From contig NZ_JAAOIV010000013.1 in assembly GCF_011440275.1 (NCBI RefSeq), positions 1 to 64,000 on the forward strand: a DNA stretch of 64,000 nucleotides, written 5' to 3'. Of the stretch, positions 1 through 9,758 are shown in pieces; the first letter of the stretch is position 1; each line of letters starts with the position of its first letter. A model generated the notes under the pieces. The model did no database searches, was not told where the DNA came from, and saw only the letters and a list, made by a program, of their open reading frames with translations. Both the position numbers and the translations under genes were made by a program. Origin of the DNA: Metallococcus carri. GTDB lineage: Bacteria; Actinomycetota; Actinomycetes; Actinomycetales; Dermatophilaceae.

Positions 1-1
1 G

Positions 2-706
2 CTCGACGCCGGCGCGGACAAGCCGCTCACCTTCGCCGACCTCGGCCCCGAGGAGAATCCCGCGCTCGGCCGCCGCGGCCTGCGGCTGTCGGCCGAGCGG
101 CCCGACCTGCTCGACAGCCAGCTGGCCGCGCTCGCGGCGGCCGGCAAGGCCACCGGCGCCGACCTGCGCGTGATGGCACCGATGGTCGCGACCGCCGAGG
201 AGGCCGCGTGGTTCGCCCGGCGCGTGCACGAACACGGCCTGCCCAAGGCCGGCGTGATGATCGAGGTCCCGGCCGCGGCGTTGCGCTCACACCACGTGCT
301 CGCCGAGGTCGAGTTCGGCAGCCTCGGCACCAACGACCTGGCGCAGTACACGATGGCCGCCGACCGGATGCAGGGCGAGCTGTCCGACCTGCTCGACCCC
401 TGGCAGCCGGCCGTGCTCGACGTGATCGCGGCGGCGTGCACCGGGGCCGAGACCACCGGCCGCCCGATGGGCGTCTGTGGCGAGGCCGGCGGTGACCCGC
501 TGCTCGCCCTCGTGCTCGTCGGCCTGGGCGTCTCGTCGCTGTCGATGGCGCCGAGCAAGGTGGCGATGGTGCGCTACGCACTCTCCCGGCATACCTGGTC
601 GCAGTGTCAGCAACTGGCGACCCTCGCCCGGGCCGCCCGCACCGCGGGCGACGCGCTCGCTGCCGTGCGGGCCGAAGCCGACGAGGAACTCACCGCCCTG
701 TTGTGA
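2..706 (+). CDS. ptsI: PTS phosphoenolpyruvate-protein phosphotransferase (enzyme I), C-terminal part
   Basis: This is the 3' end of a gene that begins before the window; about 234 C-terminal residues are visible. Enzyme I takes phosphate from PEP and passes it to HPr, the first step of sugar uptake by the phosphotransferase system in the cytoplasm. The visible part is the PEP-binding TIM barrel: NPALGRRGLRLS near the start, MAPMV, GVMIEVPAAAL, the FGSLGTNDLAQYTMAADR stretch with the GTNDL loop, and VCGEAGGDP, which carries the active-site Cys seen in the family. The reading frame is open from base 2 to the TGA at 704-706. A strong hairpin follows directly. Identity is very likely; the phosphohistidine domain is outside the window. 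Confidence 0.95.
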   Translation, partial: LDAGADKPLTFADLGPEENPALGRRGLRLSAERPDLLDSQLAALAAAGKATGADLRVMAPMVATAEEAAWFARRVHEHGLPKAGVMIEVPAAALRSHHVLAEVEFGSLGTNDLAQYTMAADRMQGELSDLLDPWQPAVLDVIAAACTGAETTGRPMGVCGEAGGDPLLALVLVGLGVSSLSMAPSKVAMVRYALSRHTWSQCQQLATLARAARTAGDALAAVRAEADEELTALL

Positions 707-708
707 CG

Positions 709-748
709 GCGGCGGGCGGCGGCTGCCTCGACAGTCGCCGCCCGCCGC
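709..748. terminator. Bidirectional hairpin terminator between convergent genes
   Basis: A perfect 13-bp inverted repeat (GCGGCGGGCGGCG at 709-721 and its complement at 736-748, 14-nt loop) fills the 52-bp gap between the ptsI stop and the stop of the minus-strand ene-reductase gene. There is no clear U-tract on either side, as is common in high-GC actinomycetes. The position suits both convergent transcripts. Confidence 0.75.
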
Positions 749-758
749 GTCGGTCGGC

Positions 759-1832
759 TCAGGCGGTGAGCTGCGGGTAGTCGGTGTACCCCTTGGCCCC
801 GCCGCCGTAGAAGGTCGAGTCGTCGATCTCGTTGAGGTCGGCACCCGCACGCCACCGGGCCGGCAGGTCCGGGTTGGCGATGAACTCGCGCCCGACGGCC
901 ACGGCGTCACCGAGATCCGCCTGCAGGATGTCGTCGACATCCTGCAGCGTGGTGATGCTGCCGAAGCCGGAGTTGACGATGACCGGTCCGCCGAAGCGGC
1001 GCCGCAGATCCTGGGTCAGCTCCGCTGCCGGGTCGGCCAGGATGCTCAGGTAGGCCAGGCCCAGCGGGGCGATGCCGTCGACCAGGGTCTGGTAGGTCGC
1101 CCGGATGTCGGCCGGGTCGGTCTCCTCGATGCCGTTGAAGGCGTGCCCGGGGGAGATGCGCATGCCGACCCGGTCGGCGCCGATCGCGTCGGCCACGGCC
1201 TGCGCGACCTCGATCACGAAGCGCGCCCGGGCCTGCGGCGAACCGCCATACCCGTCGGTGCGCTGGTTGGTGTTGGGCGCGAGGAACTGGTGCAGCAGAT
1301 AACCATTGGCGGCGTGCAGCTCGACGCCGTCGGCGCCGGCCTCGATGGTCGACTGCGCGGCGTGGACATATTCGGCGATGATCTGCGGCAACTCGTCGGT
1401 CTCGAGGGCGCGCGGCTGGTCGTGCGGCTTGGGGCCGTTGACAGTGATCATCTCGCCGGGAGCCTGGACTGCGCTCGGCGCGACGGTCTCCAGGCCGTTC
1501 TTGTTGTCGCTGTGGGCGATCCGCCCGGCGTGCATCAGCTGTATGACGATTGTGCCGCCGTCCGCGTGCACCGCGTCGGCGACCTTGCGCCAGCCGGCGA
1601 TCTGCTCGGGGGTGTGGATGCCAGGGGTGTTGAGATAGCCCTGCCCACGCTCGCTCGGCTGGGTGCCCTCGCTGATGATCAGGCCGGCACCGGCGCGCTG
1701 ACCGTAGTAGGTCGCGTTGAGCTCCGTGGGCGCCATACCTTTGCCGGCACGGTTGCGGGTCAGGGGTGCCATCACAAAGCGCTGCGGCAGGTCCCAGCGG
1801 CCGATGCGGATCGGGTCGAACGCGGAGGTCAT
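759..1832 (-). CDS. Alkene reductase, Old Yellow Enzyme family
   Basis: A 357-residue FMN-dependent NAD(P)H oxidoreductase of the Old Yellow Enzyme (NemA/XenB-like) family, which reduces activated C=C bonds or nitro compounds. The family signature is visible: RFVMAPLTRNRA, SEGTQPSERGQGY, QLMHAGRIAH, and GADGVELHAANGYLLHQFL with the His-x-x-Asn substrate-anion pair, then NQRTDGYGG. The C-terminal AVGREFIANPDLP belongs to the FMN phosphate site. The frame is open 28 codons further upstream, but ATG 1832 is preferred: GAAAGGA lies 11 nt upstream and MTSAFDPIRIG is the normal family start. It stands alone. The physiological substrate cannot be read from sequence. Confidence 0.93.
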   Translation of the reverse strand: MTSAFDPIRIGRWDLPQRFVMAPLTRNRAGKGMAPTELNATYYGQRAGAGLIISEGTQPSERGQGYLNTPGIHTPEQIAGWRKVADAVHADGGTIVIQLMHAGRIAHSDNKNGLETVAPSAVQAPGEMITVNGPKPHDQPRALETDELPQIIAEYVHAAQSTIEAGADGVELHAANGYLLHQFLAPNTNQRTDGYGGSPQARARFVIEVAQAVADAIGADRVGMRISPGHAFNGIEETDPADIRATYQTLVDGIAPLGLAYLSILADPAAELTQDLRRRFGGPVIVNSGFGSITTLQDVDDILQADLGDAVAVGREFIANPDLPARWRAGADLNEIDDSTFYGGGAKGYTDYPQLTA

Positions 1833-1893
1833 GAGGTGGTGATTCCTTTCGTTGCGGACGCAACCACCTCGAACTGCTTTGTGCCGCAACCTA

Positions 1894-1935
1894 TTCCGCC
1901 GTATGACGAGACTCACGTCCCGTCATACGGCGGAA
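1894..1935 (-). terminator. Hairpin downstream of the phosphoesterase gene
   Basis: A perfect 15-bp inverted repeat (TTCCGCCGTATGACG at 1894-1908, complement at 1921-1935, 12-nt loop) starts 7 bp after the stop codon of the minus-strand phosphoesterase gene. It probably ends that transcript before the next minus-strand gene. Its arms contain GTATGACG, a word repeated all over this window. Confidence 0.65.
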
Positions 1936-1941
1936 GGTCGA

Positions 1942-3600
1942 TCAGCGCTTGCTGGTGGAGACCACCGCGCCGGTGTCGGGGTTGAGGATCACCTGCGGCG
2001 CCTTCGGGTTGGGCAGGTGCAGCATGCCGGTGATCGGGTTGGCCCAACCGTCGGCCGAGCTGTCACCGATCCGGCCCAGCCCCCAGTTGTCCTCGATGAA
2101 CCGCAGGATCGAGGACTGGTCGGTCTGGGTGTGGTCGACGTAGTTCGACTTGGCGTAGGGCGAGATCAGCAGCAGCGGCTGCCGGGTGCCGGGACCGCAG
2201 CGGTCGACATACCCACCGTGCATCGGCACGCCCTTGGCGTAGGCGTCGGTGCAGACCGCCGCGTCATCGGTGGTGTTGGAGGAGTTGGTCAGCGTGGCCA
2301 TCTGGTGGTCGTACCAGCCGTCGGAGTCGTCATACGCGAGCACGACGAGGGTGTTCTTCCAGTTCTTCGACTTCTGGATCGCGTTGACCTGCTGCGCGAC
2401 GAACTTCTGCTCGTCCAGCGGGTCGGAGTATGCCGCGTGCCCGTCCTGGTAGTTCGGCGCCTTGAGGAAGCTCACCGCCGGCATGGCATCGGAGTTCACC
2501 ACCTTGGCGAAGTCGGTGATGTCGTACTGGTGGTTGGCCTGGTCGGTCTTGCCGATCATGGCCGTCGAGCTCGGCGGTAGGTGCTTCGGGTTGGCCGTCG
2601 ACTTGTAGTACTGGAACGGCTCGTGGTGCGGGTTGTAGTCGGTGGAGCTGACCCCGGCGACATTGGTGTGCTTGTCGCCGCACACCGCGCGGGTGGTGCC
2701 GGTCGCCGGGACCGTCGGGCGGAAGCCGTCCTGGAACCAGCCCCAGGTCACCTGCTGGGCGTTGAGCAGGTCGCCGACGTTCTTGCCATCCAGGCCGGCC
2801 ACCGGGTACTTCGTCGAGGAGCAGTCGTCCCACACCGGGTCCGGGTCGCCGGTCACCGTGCCGACGCCCTGGGCGTTCGGGAATTTCACCGTGTAGGGGT
2901 CCGGGGTGGCGGTCGGCCGGCGGGTCACCGGGTCGTAGGAACGCACGCCGTGGGTCTGGCCGGAGATCAGGTTGAGCGCGCCCGGCGTCGACGGGCCGAA
3001 GGTCGTGGAATACGAGTTGTCGCTCATCGCGTAGTTCTGCGCGTAGTTCCACAGGCCGGTGACGGTGTTGCCGTCGTAGTAGCCCATCGTCAGGCCGGTC
3101 CGGCCGTACTGCCCGGGCGCGCAGGCGTCCCGGCTGGTGTACTCCACGAACTTGTCCATCCTCCCGCCGTCGAAGGCCTTCTGCTCGGCGGTGTAGTCGT
3201 GGTCCTGGTCGCAGGTCACGGCCTGGCCGGGCGTCAGCCGGAAGGGCTGCACCGTGTTGGGATTGTTCGGTGCGAGCAGCCCGGCGTTCGCCAGGTTGTT
3301 GGTGCGCGGAGTGTTCGGCTCGGCGGTGAACGTCGTCGCCGGCCGGCCGGTGCCCTGCTGGGTCTCACCGGGGATATTCGCGGCCTTGGGGTAGGTCGCG
3401 AAGTAGTGGTCGTAGGAGATGTTCTCCTGGAAGATCACGACGACATGCTGGATCGGGCTGGCGACCTTGCCCCAGCCGTGGCCGCTGCTGCTCGTCGCGG
3501 CGTGGCCAGCGGACGCGCTGGCCGGGGCGAGGCTGAGGGCGAGCAGGCCGAGGCCGGCGGCGCCGATGGCCGCCGTCCGACAGGTGGTGGAACGCTTCAC
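1942..3600 (-). CDS. Secreted phosphoesterase (phospholipase C / acid phosphatase family)
   Basis: A 552-residue exported protein of the phosphoesterase family (PF04185) that includes bacterial phospholipase C and AcpA-type acid phosphatases. GTG 3600 is chosen because AAGGAG sits 7 nt upstream; an in-frame start 28 codons earlier has no ribosome site. The N-terminus is a signal peptide (KR then GAAGLGLLALSLAPASASA). The family metal-site motif follows: IQHVVVIFQENISYDHYFATYP, then DNSYSTTFGPSTPG and the C-terminal LAYDDSDGWYDHQ. The ending PLLLISPYAKSNYVDH is also typical. It probably releases phosphate or headgroups outside the cell. The phosphocholine-specific C-terminal domains of long PLCs are absent, so phosphatase or nonspecific PLC are both possible. 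Confidence 0.88.
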   Translation of the reverse strand: MKRSTTCRTAAIGAAGLGLLALSLAPASASAGHAATSSSGHGWGKVASPIQHVVVIFQENISYDHYFATYPKAANIPGETQQGTGRPATTFTAEPNTPRTNNLANAGLLAPNNPNTVQPFRLTPGQAVTCDQDHDYTAEQKAFDGGRMDKFVEYTSRDACAPGQYGRTGLTMGYYDGNTVTGLWNYAQNYAMSDNSYSTTFGPSTPGALNLISGQTHGVRSYDPVTRRPTATPDPYTVKFPNAQGVGTVTGDPDPVWDDCSSTKYPVAGLDGKNVGDLLNAQQVTWGWFQDGFRPTVPATGTTRAVCGDKHTNVAGVSSTDYNPHHEPFQYYKSTANPKHLPPSSTAMIGKTDQANHQYDITDFAKVVNSDAMPAVSFLKAPNYQDGHAAYSDPLDEQKFVAQQVNAIQKSKNWKNTLVVLAYDDSDGWYDHQMATLTNSSNTTDDAAVCTDAYAKGVPMHGGYVDRCGPGTRQPLLLISPYAKSNYVDHTQTDQSSILRFIEDNWGLGRIGDSSADGWANPITGMLHLPNPKAPQVILNPDTGAVVSTSKR

Positions 3601-3840
3601 GGGGTTGCTCCTTGAATGACGGACTAGCAGGAGTGCTCGGCAAGCCGCCCGCCCCCGTCGAAGCGGCGGTGCCGAGGCGGCCACACGCTAGGGGCGGAGT
3701 CTGAAAGGACTCGGGGTCGTGCGCCGAGTTCGCCCAGCGTTCACGCCGGAGCCGGTGGATCGTCTCCGATTTCTCAGGGTGCGCTCAGGCTCGGGCGGGG
3801 TATGCCGCCCAGCCGCAGCCGCTTGGGGCGGGCGCGGCGC

Positions 3841-3990
3841 CAAAAGTCTCCATAGTGGCGACCTCGTGCGGGCTGCAGGGCGGGCGTGGCACCAAAAGTC
3901 TCCATCGTGGCGACCTCGTGCGGGCTGCAGGGCGGGCGCGGCGCCAAAAGTCTCCATAGTGGCGACCTCGTGCGGGCTGCGGGGCGGCGC
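3841..3990. repeat. Tandem array, 52-bp unit, about 3 copies
   Basis: Three direct repeats start at 3841, 3893 and 3945 in the 432-bp gap between the divergent phosphoesterase and LolA-like genes. Each unit begins CAAAAGTCTCCAT(A/C)GTGG and continues with CGACCTCGTGCGGGCTGC; the third copy is degenerate at its end. Read on the minus strand the core is ATGGAGACTTTTGGCG, nearly identical to the core of the 14.3-kb array on the plus strand. The rest of the gap (3601-3840 and 3991-4032) shows no gene and presumably contains both promoters. Confidence 0.9.
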
Positions 3991-4032
3991 GGAGCCAGCT
4001 CGCTTCACAGGGTCGAGGCGTACCGTCGAGAC

Positions 4033-5106
4033 ATGAACAGCCTGGTGCGTCGGCATCCGGCGGTGCGGTGGGCGGCTCCCGCACTCGTCGTCGGTCTGAT
4101 CGGAGCCGGTCAGCTGGTGTCCCGGTCCGCCGACGCGGCGCCCAGCCTGCCCGCCAAGACACCGCAGCAGTTGCTCGCCTCGGCGCTGTCGGCGAAGGTG
4201 CCGGGCCTGTCCGGCACGGTCACCACCAGCGCCGACCTCGGTCTGCCGCAACTGCCAGAGGGCACGGGCAGCGGGGTTGCCGGCATACCGCTCAGTCTGT
4301 TGAGCGGCAGTCACACGATGAAGGTCTGGTATGCCGGGGGCACGGGCGCGCGGGTCGCGCTCCTGGGTCGCCAGAGCGAGACCGACCTGATCGCCAACCG
4401 CACCGACGCCTGGGTCTGGAACAGCTCGGACCGCACGGTGCTGCACGCCAAGCTGCCCTCCGGGGGTAAGCACGCCAACGCCCCGGTCGAGGCACCGAAG
4501 TACTCCCCGCAGCAGATCGCCGACTGGGCGCTGAAGCAGGCCGGGCCGACGACGGCGGTGTCGAGCTCGGCCAACACGGTCGTGGCGGGGCGGTCGGCAT
4601 ACGACCTCACCCTCACCCCCAAGCAGAGCGGCACCAAGGTCGGTTCGATCCACGTCGCGATCGACGCCAAGACCTCGATTCCATTGCAGGTCAAGGTGTT
4701 TGCCAAGGGTGCGGCCAACCCGGCGCTGTCCGTCGGCTTCTCCCAGGTGTCCTTCACGGTGCCGGACAAGAAGGTCTTCGAGTTCACGCCACCGGCTGGT
4801 GCAAGTGTGAAGTCCGTTGCGCCACAACGGCATTCGACCGATAAGACCTCGGCAGCGAAGGGCCGACTCGCCATGCCGTCGATCAGCGGCACCGGGTGGG
4901 AGACGGTGCTCACCACGACGTTGCCGAGCAAGGCCAGCCAATCCGTGCAGGACGCCCTCACCATGCTGCCGGCCGTGTCCGGCAGCTGGGGCAAGGGCCG
5001 GCTGCTCGACACCGCGCTCGTCAGCGCCGTGGTGACCGACGACGGACGGGTGGCTGCCGGCATGGTGCCACCGTCGGCTCTTTACACCGCCCTTGGCCGC
5101 GGCTGA
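4033..5106 (+). CDS. LolA-fold secreted or membrane-anchored protein
   Basis: A 357-residue protein with an N-terminal hydrophobic signal segment (WAAPALVVGLIGAGQLV) followed by a domain resembling LolA/RseB-like folds (DUF2092 type) common in actinobacteria: TPQQLLASAL, GLSGTVTTSADLGLP, WVWNSSDRTVLHAKLP and the late VGFSQVSFTVPDKKVFEFTPPAG. ATG 4033 is chosen because it opens directly onto the signal segment; the upstream open frame runs through the 52-bp repeats and is not coding. The next two genes encode an ABC exporter and the stop codon overlaps the ATPase start, so the three are one operon. The role is unknown; a lipid or envelope-stress binding partner of the exporter is plausible. 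Confidence 0.82.
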   Translation: MNSLVRRHPAVRWAAPALVVGLIGAGQLVSRSADAAPSLPAKTPQQLLASALSAKVPGLSGTVTTSADLGLPQLPEGTGSGVAGIPLSLLSGSHTMKVWYAGGTGARVALLGRQSETDLIANRTDAWVWNSSDRTVLHAKLPSGGKHANAPVEAPKYSPQQIADWALKQAGPTTAVSSSANTVVAGRSAYDLTLTPKQSGTKVGSIHVAIDAKTSIPLQVKVFAKGAANPALSVGFSQVSFTVPDKKVFEFTPPAGASVKSVAPQRHSTDKTSAAKGRLAMPSISGTGWETVLTTTLPSKASQSVQDALTMLPAVSGSWGKGRLLDTALVSAVVTDDGRVAAGMVPPSALYTALGRG

Positions 5107-6055
5107 CCCGCCCGCGCAGGCCGGTGACGGCTTCGCGGTGCGCACCGAGGGTCTCGGCAAGCGGTATGGCGCGCAGGACGCCGTGCACGACCTCGACCTG
5201 GTGGTCCCGGCCGGGGCGGTCTACGGCTTCCTCGGGCCGAACGGCTCAGGCAAGACCACGACGATCCGGATGCTGCTCGGGCTGATCTCACCCACGACCG
5301 GCCGGCACGAACTGCTCGGTCACCCGATGCCCGACGGGCTGCTCGCCGCGCTGCCCCGCGTCGGTTCGCTCGTCGAGGGCCCGGCCTTCCACCCGCACCT
5401 GTCCGGGCGTGCTAACCTGACCCGGCTGGACGCCGCGGACCAGCACGCGGACCCGGCCACCCGCCATACCCGCATCGGGGAGGCACTCGAGCGCGTCGGA
5501 TTGACCGCGGCGGCAGGCAAACGCTTCCGCGCCTATTCGCTCGGCATGAAGCAGCGGCTGGCGATCGCCGCCGCCCTCCTCGCGCCGCGCGACCTGCTGG
5601 TGCTCGACGAGCCCACCAACGGCCTCGATCCGCAGGGCACCCGGGAGATCCGCCACCTGGTCGGCGCGCTCGCGCAGGAGGGCGTCACCGTGCTGATCTC
5701 CTCGCATCTGTTGTCGGAGGTCGAGCAGGTCTGCACGCATGTCGGAGTGATGCGGGCCGGCACCCTGGTCGCGCAGGACTCGATCGAGGGGTTGCGCGCC
5801 CGCCAGCGTGCCGAACTCGTGCTCACCACACCGGACCCCGACCGCGCCCGCGTCGTCCTGCAGCGCGCCGGCGTGCGCGAGCTGGCCGCCTCGGCCGACG
5901 GTCTCACCGGCACACCGGGTGAGCAGCCCGCCGAGCGGATCGTCGAGGCACTGGTCGCCGACGGCGTGCGAGTGCGCGGCATCGAACTGCGCACACCGAA
6001 ACTCGAGGAGCTCTACGTGCAGCTGACGGGTGAAGGGTTCGACGTCCGTGGCTAG
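5093..6055 (+). CDS. ABC transporter ATP-binding protein
   Basis: A 320-residue ATPase of the DrrA/CcmA type that would energise the permease encoded next. Walker A is GPNGSGKTT (residues 48-56), the signature is YSLGMKQRL, and Walker B is LLVLDEPTNGLDP followed by the switch His in LISSHLLSEVEQVC. A C-terminal extension of about 90 residues is typical of DrrA-like exporters. The first possible start is TTG 5093, which overlaps the upstream stop by 14 nt; a GTG at codon 16 (AVRTEG) is the alternative. Translational coupling in the LolA-ATPase-permease operon is likely. The substrate is unknown. Confidence 0.92.
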   Translation: MAAADPPAQAGDGFAVRTEGLGKRYGAQDAVHDLDLVVPAGAVYGFLGPNGSGKTTTIRMLLGLISPTTGRHELLGHPMPDGLLAALPRVGSLVEGPAFHPHLSGRANLTRLDAADQHADPATRHTRIGEALERVGLTAAAGKRFRAYSLGMKQRLAIAAALLAPRDLLVLDEPTNGLDPQGTREIRHLVGALAQEGVTVLISSHLLSEVEQVCTHVGVMRAGTLVAQDSIEGLRARQRAELVLTTPDPDRARVVLQRAGVRELAASADGLTGTPGEQPAERIVEALVADGVRVRGIELRTPKLEELYVQLTGEGFDVRG

Positions 6056-6860
6056 CCTGCTGCGCTCCGAGATCGGGCTGATGATGAGCCGCCGGCGCAA
6101 CCAGATGGGCCTGCTCGTGCTCGCCGGCGTGCCCGTGCTCCTGGCCGTCGCGACCAAGCTGTCCGGCGGCGGCGGCGAGCACGGGGGCGGGGCGGATTTC
6201 ATCAGCCAGGTCACCCAGAACGGCCTCTTCGTGCCGCTCGCCTCGCTGACGCTCGAGCTCACGCTCTTCCTGCCGATGGCGCTCGCAATGGTGTCCGGTG
6301 ACGCGATCGCCGGCGAGGCCCACCAGGGCACGCTGCGCTATCTGCTGACCGTGCCGGTCTCGCGCGTCCGGTTGCTCGCGGTGAAATATCTCGCGCTGGT
6401 CTTCGGTGCCTTCGTCGCGGTGACCGTGGTGCTGGCCGCGGGGTTGATCGCGGGCACGCTGCTGTTCGGTGCGCGCCCGATGATCACCCTGTCCGGCACG
6501 ACGATCGGCGTCGGCGCGGGCCTTTGGCGGCTCGCGATCGCCGGGCTGTATGTCGTCGCCGGCCTCTGCGCGCTCGCGGCGATCGGGTTGTTCGTCTCCA
6601 CCCTGACCGAGCAACCGATCGCGGTGACGGTGGCGGTGATGGTGGTGACCTCGGCAATGTGGATCGCCGATCAGATCCCGCAGCTGTCCTTCCTGCACGG
6701 CTGGCTGCTCGTGGACCGCTGGCCGGCCTTCGCCGACCTCATCCGGCAGCCGCCGGTGTGGGACTCGATCGTGCAGGGCCTGCTCGTCGACGGCGCGTAT
6801 GCCGTCGTCTTCCTGCTGCTGGCGTGGGCTCGCTTCGCGGGCAAGGACATCACCAGCTAA
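6030..6860 (+). CDS. ABC-2 type transporter permease
   Basis: A 276-residue integral membrane protein with about six hydrophobic segments, for example MGLLVLAGVPVLLAVA, PLASLTLELTLFLPMALAMV, YLALVFGAFVAVTVVLAAG and AVTVAVMVVTSAMW. GDAIAGEAHQGTLRYLLTVPVSR is the coupling-helix region normal for ABC-2 permeases of the DrrB/NatB kind. The start GTG 6030 overlaps the ATPase gene by 26 nt; GTG 6048 is an equally possible start. It forms the exporter with the preceding ATPase. A pump for a drug, lipid or peptide would fit; nothing in the sequence decides it. Confidence 0.9.
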   Translation: MKGSTSVASLLRSEIGLMMSRRRNQMGLLVLAGVPVLLAVATKLSGGGGEHGGGADFISQVTQNGLFVPLASLTLELTLFLPMALAMVSGDAIAGEAHQGTLRYLLTVPVSRVRLLAVKYLALVFGAFVAVTVVLAAGLIAGTLLFGARPMITLSGTTIGVGAGLWRLAIAGLYVVAGLCALAAIGLFVSTLTEQPIAVTVAVMVVTSAMWIADQIPQLSFLHGWLLVDRWPAFADLIRQPPVWDSIVQGLLVDGAYAVVFLLLAWARFAGKDITS

Positions 6861-6868
6861 CAGCGGGA

Positions 6869-6975
6869 CATCTGGCGCACCCGTTCACATCTGGCACGCC
6901 CGGTCAGATCTGGCACGGCATGCGGCGCCAGACGTGACGTGCGGTGCCAGATGTGCAGTCTCGATCTGGCGGGTC
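6869..6975. repeat. Cluster of ATCTGGCAC words, direct and inverted
   Basis: The 323-bp gap after the permease gene contains CATCTGGC at 6869 and 6888, GATCTGGC at 6908 and 6963, and inverted forms (GCGCCAGACGTG near 6925, GGTGCCAGATGTG near 6943). Spacing of the direct copies is 19-20 bp. The cluster overlaps the decayed end of a DUF1697 remnant. It is another locus-specific repeat in a convergent gap. Confidence 0.7.
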
Positions 6976-7167
6976 GGATCGCCGCTGGTCGTGCCGCGCT
7001 GCCACCGTCTTGGGCGCCCTTGCTTCGAAGGCGACGGTCCCGTTGGTCTGGAAGCTGCGTATGCCGTCCGCCCCAGCCCGCGCGAACGCCGCCTCCAGGC
7101 CCAGCCGGTCAGGGCTGCCCGGATGACCGAGGTTCAGGTTGCGGAAGAAGGCGACCGCGGCCGGCAT
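6904..7167 (-). pseudogene. Truncated DUF1697 family gene
   Basis: The first 50 or so residues (starting MPAAVAFFRNLNLG, with GLEAAFARAGADGIRSF and QTNGTVAFEA) match the N-terminus of DUF1697 proteins, which are normally about 170-180 residues long. After AFEARAPK the sequence stops resembling the family and the frame runs into the ATCTGGCAC repeat cluster, ending at 87 residues. About two thirds of the gene is missing, so it is probably a deletion remnant. It lies 16 bp beyond the fumC stop, on the same strand. Confidence 0.7.
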
Positions 7168-7183
7168 ACCCGCTCCCGACCGG

Positions 7184-8593
<1,410 letters not shown>

Positions 8594-8665
8594 CCCTCCA
8601 CGGTATTAGCCCGGGCGCTGCGGCCGTCACCCGGTTGCCGCGAACCCGCCGGTTAGATTGCATGG

Positions 8666-9718
8666 GTGAGCGTCGACCTGGCCGAGGCAGAAGCGCTCGT
8701 GCGCGAGCGCGGCATACCGGCGCAGTTGTCCGTCCAGCACGCCGACGGGCAGGTGCTCGCCGATCTCGCGGTGAACTGCCCGGCCGACGGACTGTTCTGG
8801 ATCTTCTCCGCGAGCAAACCGTTCGTCGGGCTGGTCGTGCACGAACTCATCACCCGAGGTGACCTCGACATCGATGCACCGGTCGCCGACTACTGGCCGG
8901 AGTTCGCCCACGGCGGTAAGGGCCACATCACCCTGCGTCAGGTGCTGCAACATCGCACCGGTATGCCGACCGCTGGTCACCCCCTCGTCGACATCCTCAC
9001 CATGCCGTCCTGGCCGGTGCTGGTCCGCCGCATCGAGCGGGCGAAGCCGCGGTTCACCGGGCCGGCGCCCGACCCGGCATACCAGTTCGTCATCTATGGG
9101 CACCTGCTCGGCGAGGTCGTGCAGCGGGTGACGGGCGAGCCGGTGGCCAGGGTGCTCGACGAGCTGATCCTGCGACCACTCGGCGCGCACGACACCCACC
9201 TCGGCCTGACCGGTGCGCAGCTGCCGCGCGCGGTGAGTTTCGTCGGAGGCACCGGCGATGCCCGGGCGGTCGCGGCCTTCCTCAACCGGCCGCACGTGCG
9301 GCGCGCGGTGATCCCCGCCGCGGGCCTGTCGACGACCGCGCACGACCTCGCCAGGTTCTACCGGATGTTGTTGGGCGGCGGCGAGATCGACGGCGTGCGC
9401 GTGGTGGCGCAGGAGTCGATCGAGCGGATGCGGGAGCCGTCGAGCGACGGCGGTGTCGACCGGTTCATCGGGCTGCCGATGCGGTGGGGCCAGGGCTTCC
9501 AGCTCGCGCTGCCACCCGAGGTCGCGACCGACCCCTTCGGCACCCTTGCGTCACCAAACACCTTCGGGCACAACGGAAGTGACTGCTGCATCGGCTGGGC
9601 GGACCCGGATCGCGGCATCGCCTTCGGCTATCTCACGGCCCGCGCGATGCGCAGCGCGGAGCAGAACCGGCATCTTGGCCGCGTCGCCGATGCGGTGCTC
9701 CGCGCGGTCGACGGATAG
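8666..9718 (+). CDS. Beta-lactamase-fold serine hydrolase (EstB/class C-like esterase)
   Basis: A 350-residue protein of the serine beta-lactamase-related family. The nucleophile motif SASK (S48, K51) lies in FWIFSASKPFVGLVVH, and the region ITLRQVLQHRTGMP is the usual next block. The Tyr motif is YQFVIYGHLLGEV, and HNGSDCCIGWADP stands in the place of the third motif (H-x-G). There is no signal peptide, so it acts in the cytoplasm. Such proteins are usually esterases or peptidases rather than resistance enzymes. GTG 8666 starts the protein at MSVDLAEAEALVRERG. The substrate is unknown. Confidence 0.88.
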   Translation: MSVDLAEAEALVRERGIPAQLSVQHADGQVLADLAVNCPADGLFWIFSASKPFVGLVVHELITRGDLDIDAPVADYWPEFAHGGKGHITLRQVLQHRTGMPTAGHPLVDILTMPSWPVLVRRIERAKPRFTGPAPDPAYQFVIYGHLLGEVVQRVTGEPVARVLDELILRPLGAHDTHLGLTGAQLPRAVSFVGGTGDARAVAAFLNRPHVRRAVIPAAGLSTTAHDLARFYRMLLGGGEIDGVRVVAQESIERMREPSSDGGVDRFIGLPMRWGQGFQLALPPEVATDPFGTLASPNTFGHNGSDCCIGWADPDRGIAFGYLTARAMRSAEQNRHLGRVADAVLRAVDG

Positions 9719-9758
9719 CAATGTGCTGACATTATGACGTGCTGCACGCAGGCTGCCT

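Noticed and set aside
1852-2580. A plus-strand 242-residue frame overlapping the phosphoesterase gene end
   Set aside because: Antisense shadow and crosses a hairpin terminator.
2581-3615. A plus-strand 344-residue frame opposite the phosphoesterase gene
   Set aside because: Val/Arg/Gly-rich antisense shadow of a clear gene.
3886-4032. Upstream extension of the LolA-like protein into the 52-bp repeats
   Set aside because: The extra residues come from the repeat array; the signal segment fits ATG 4033.
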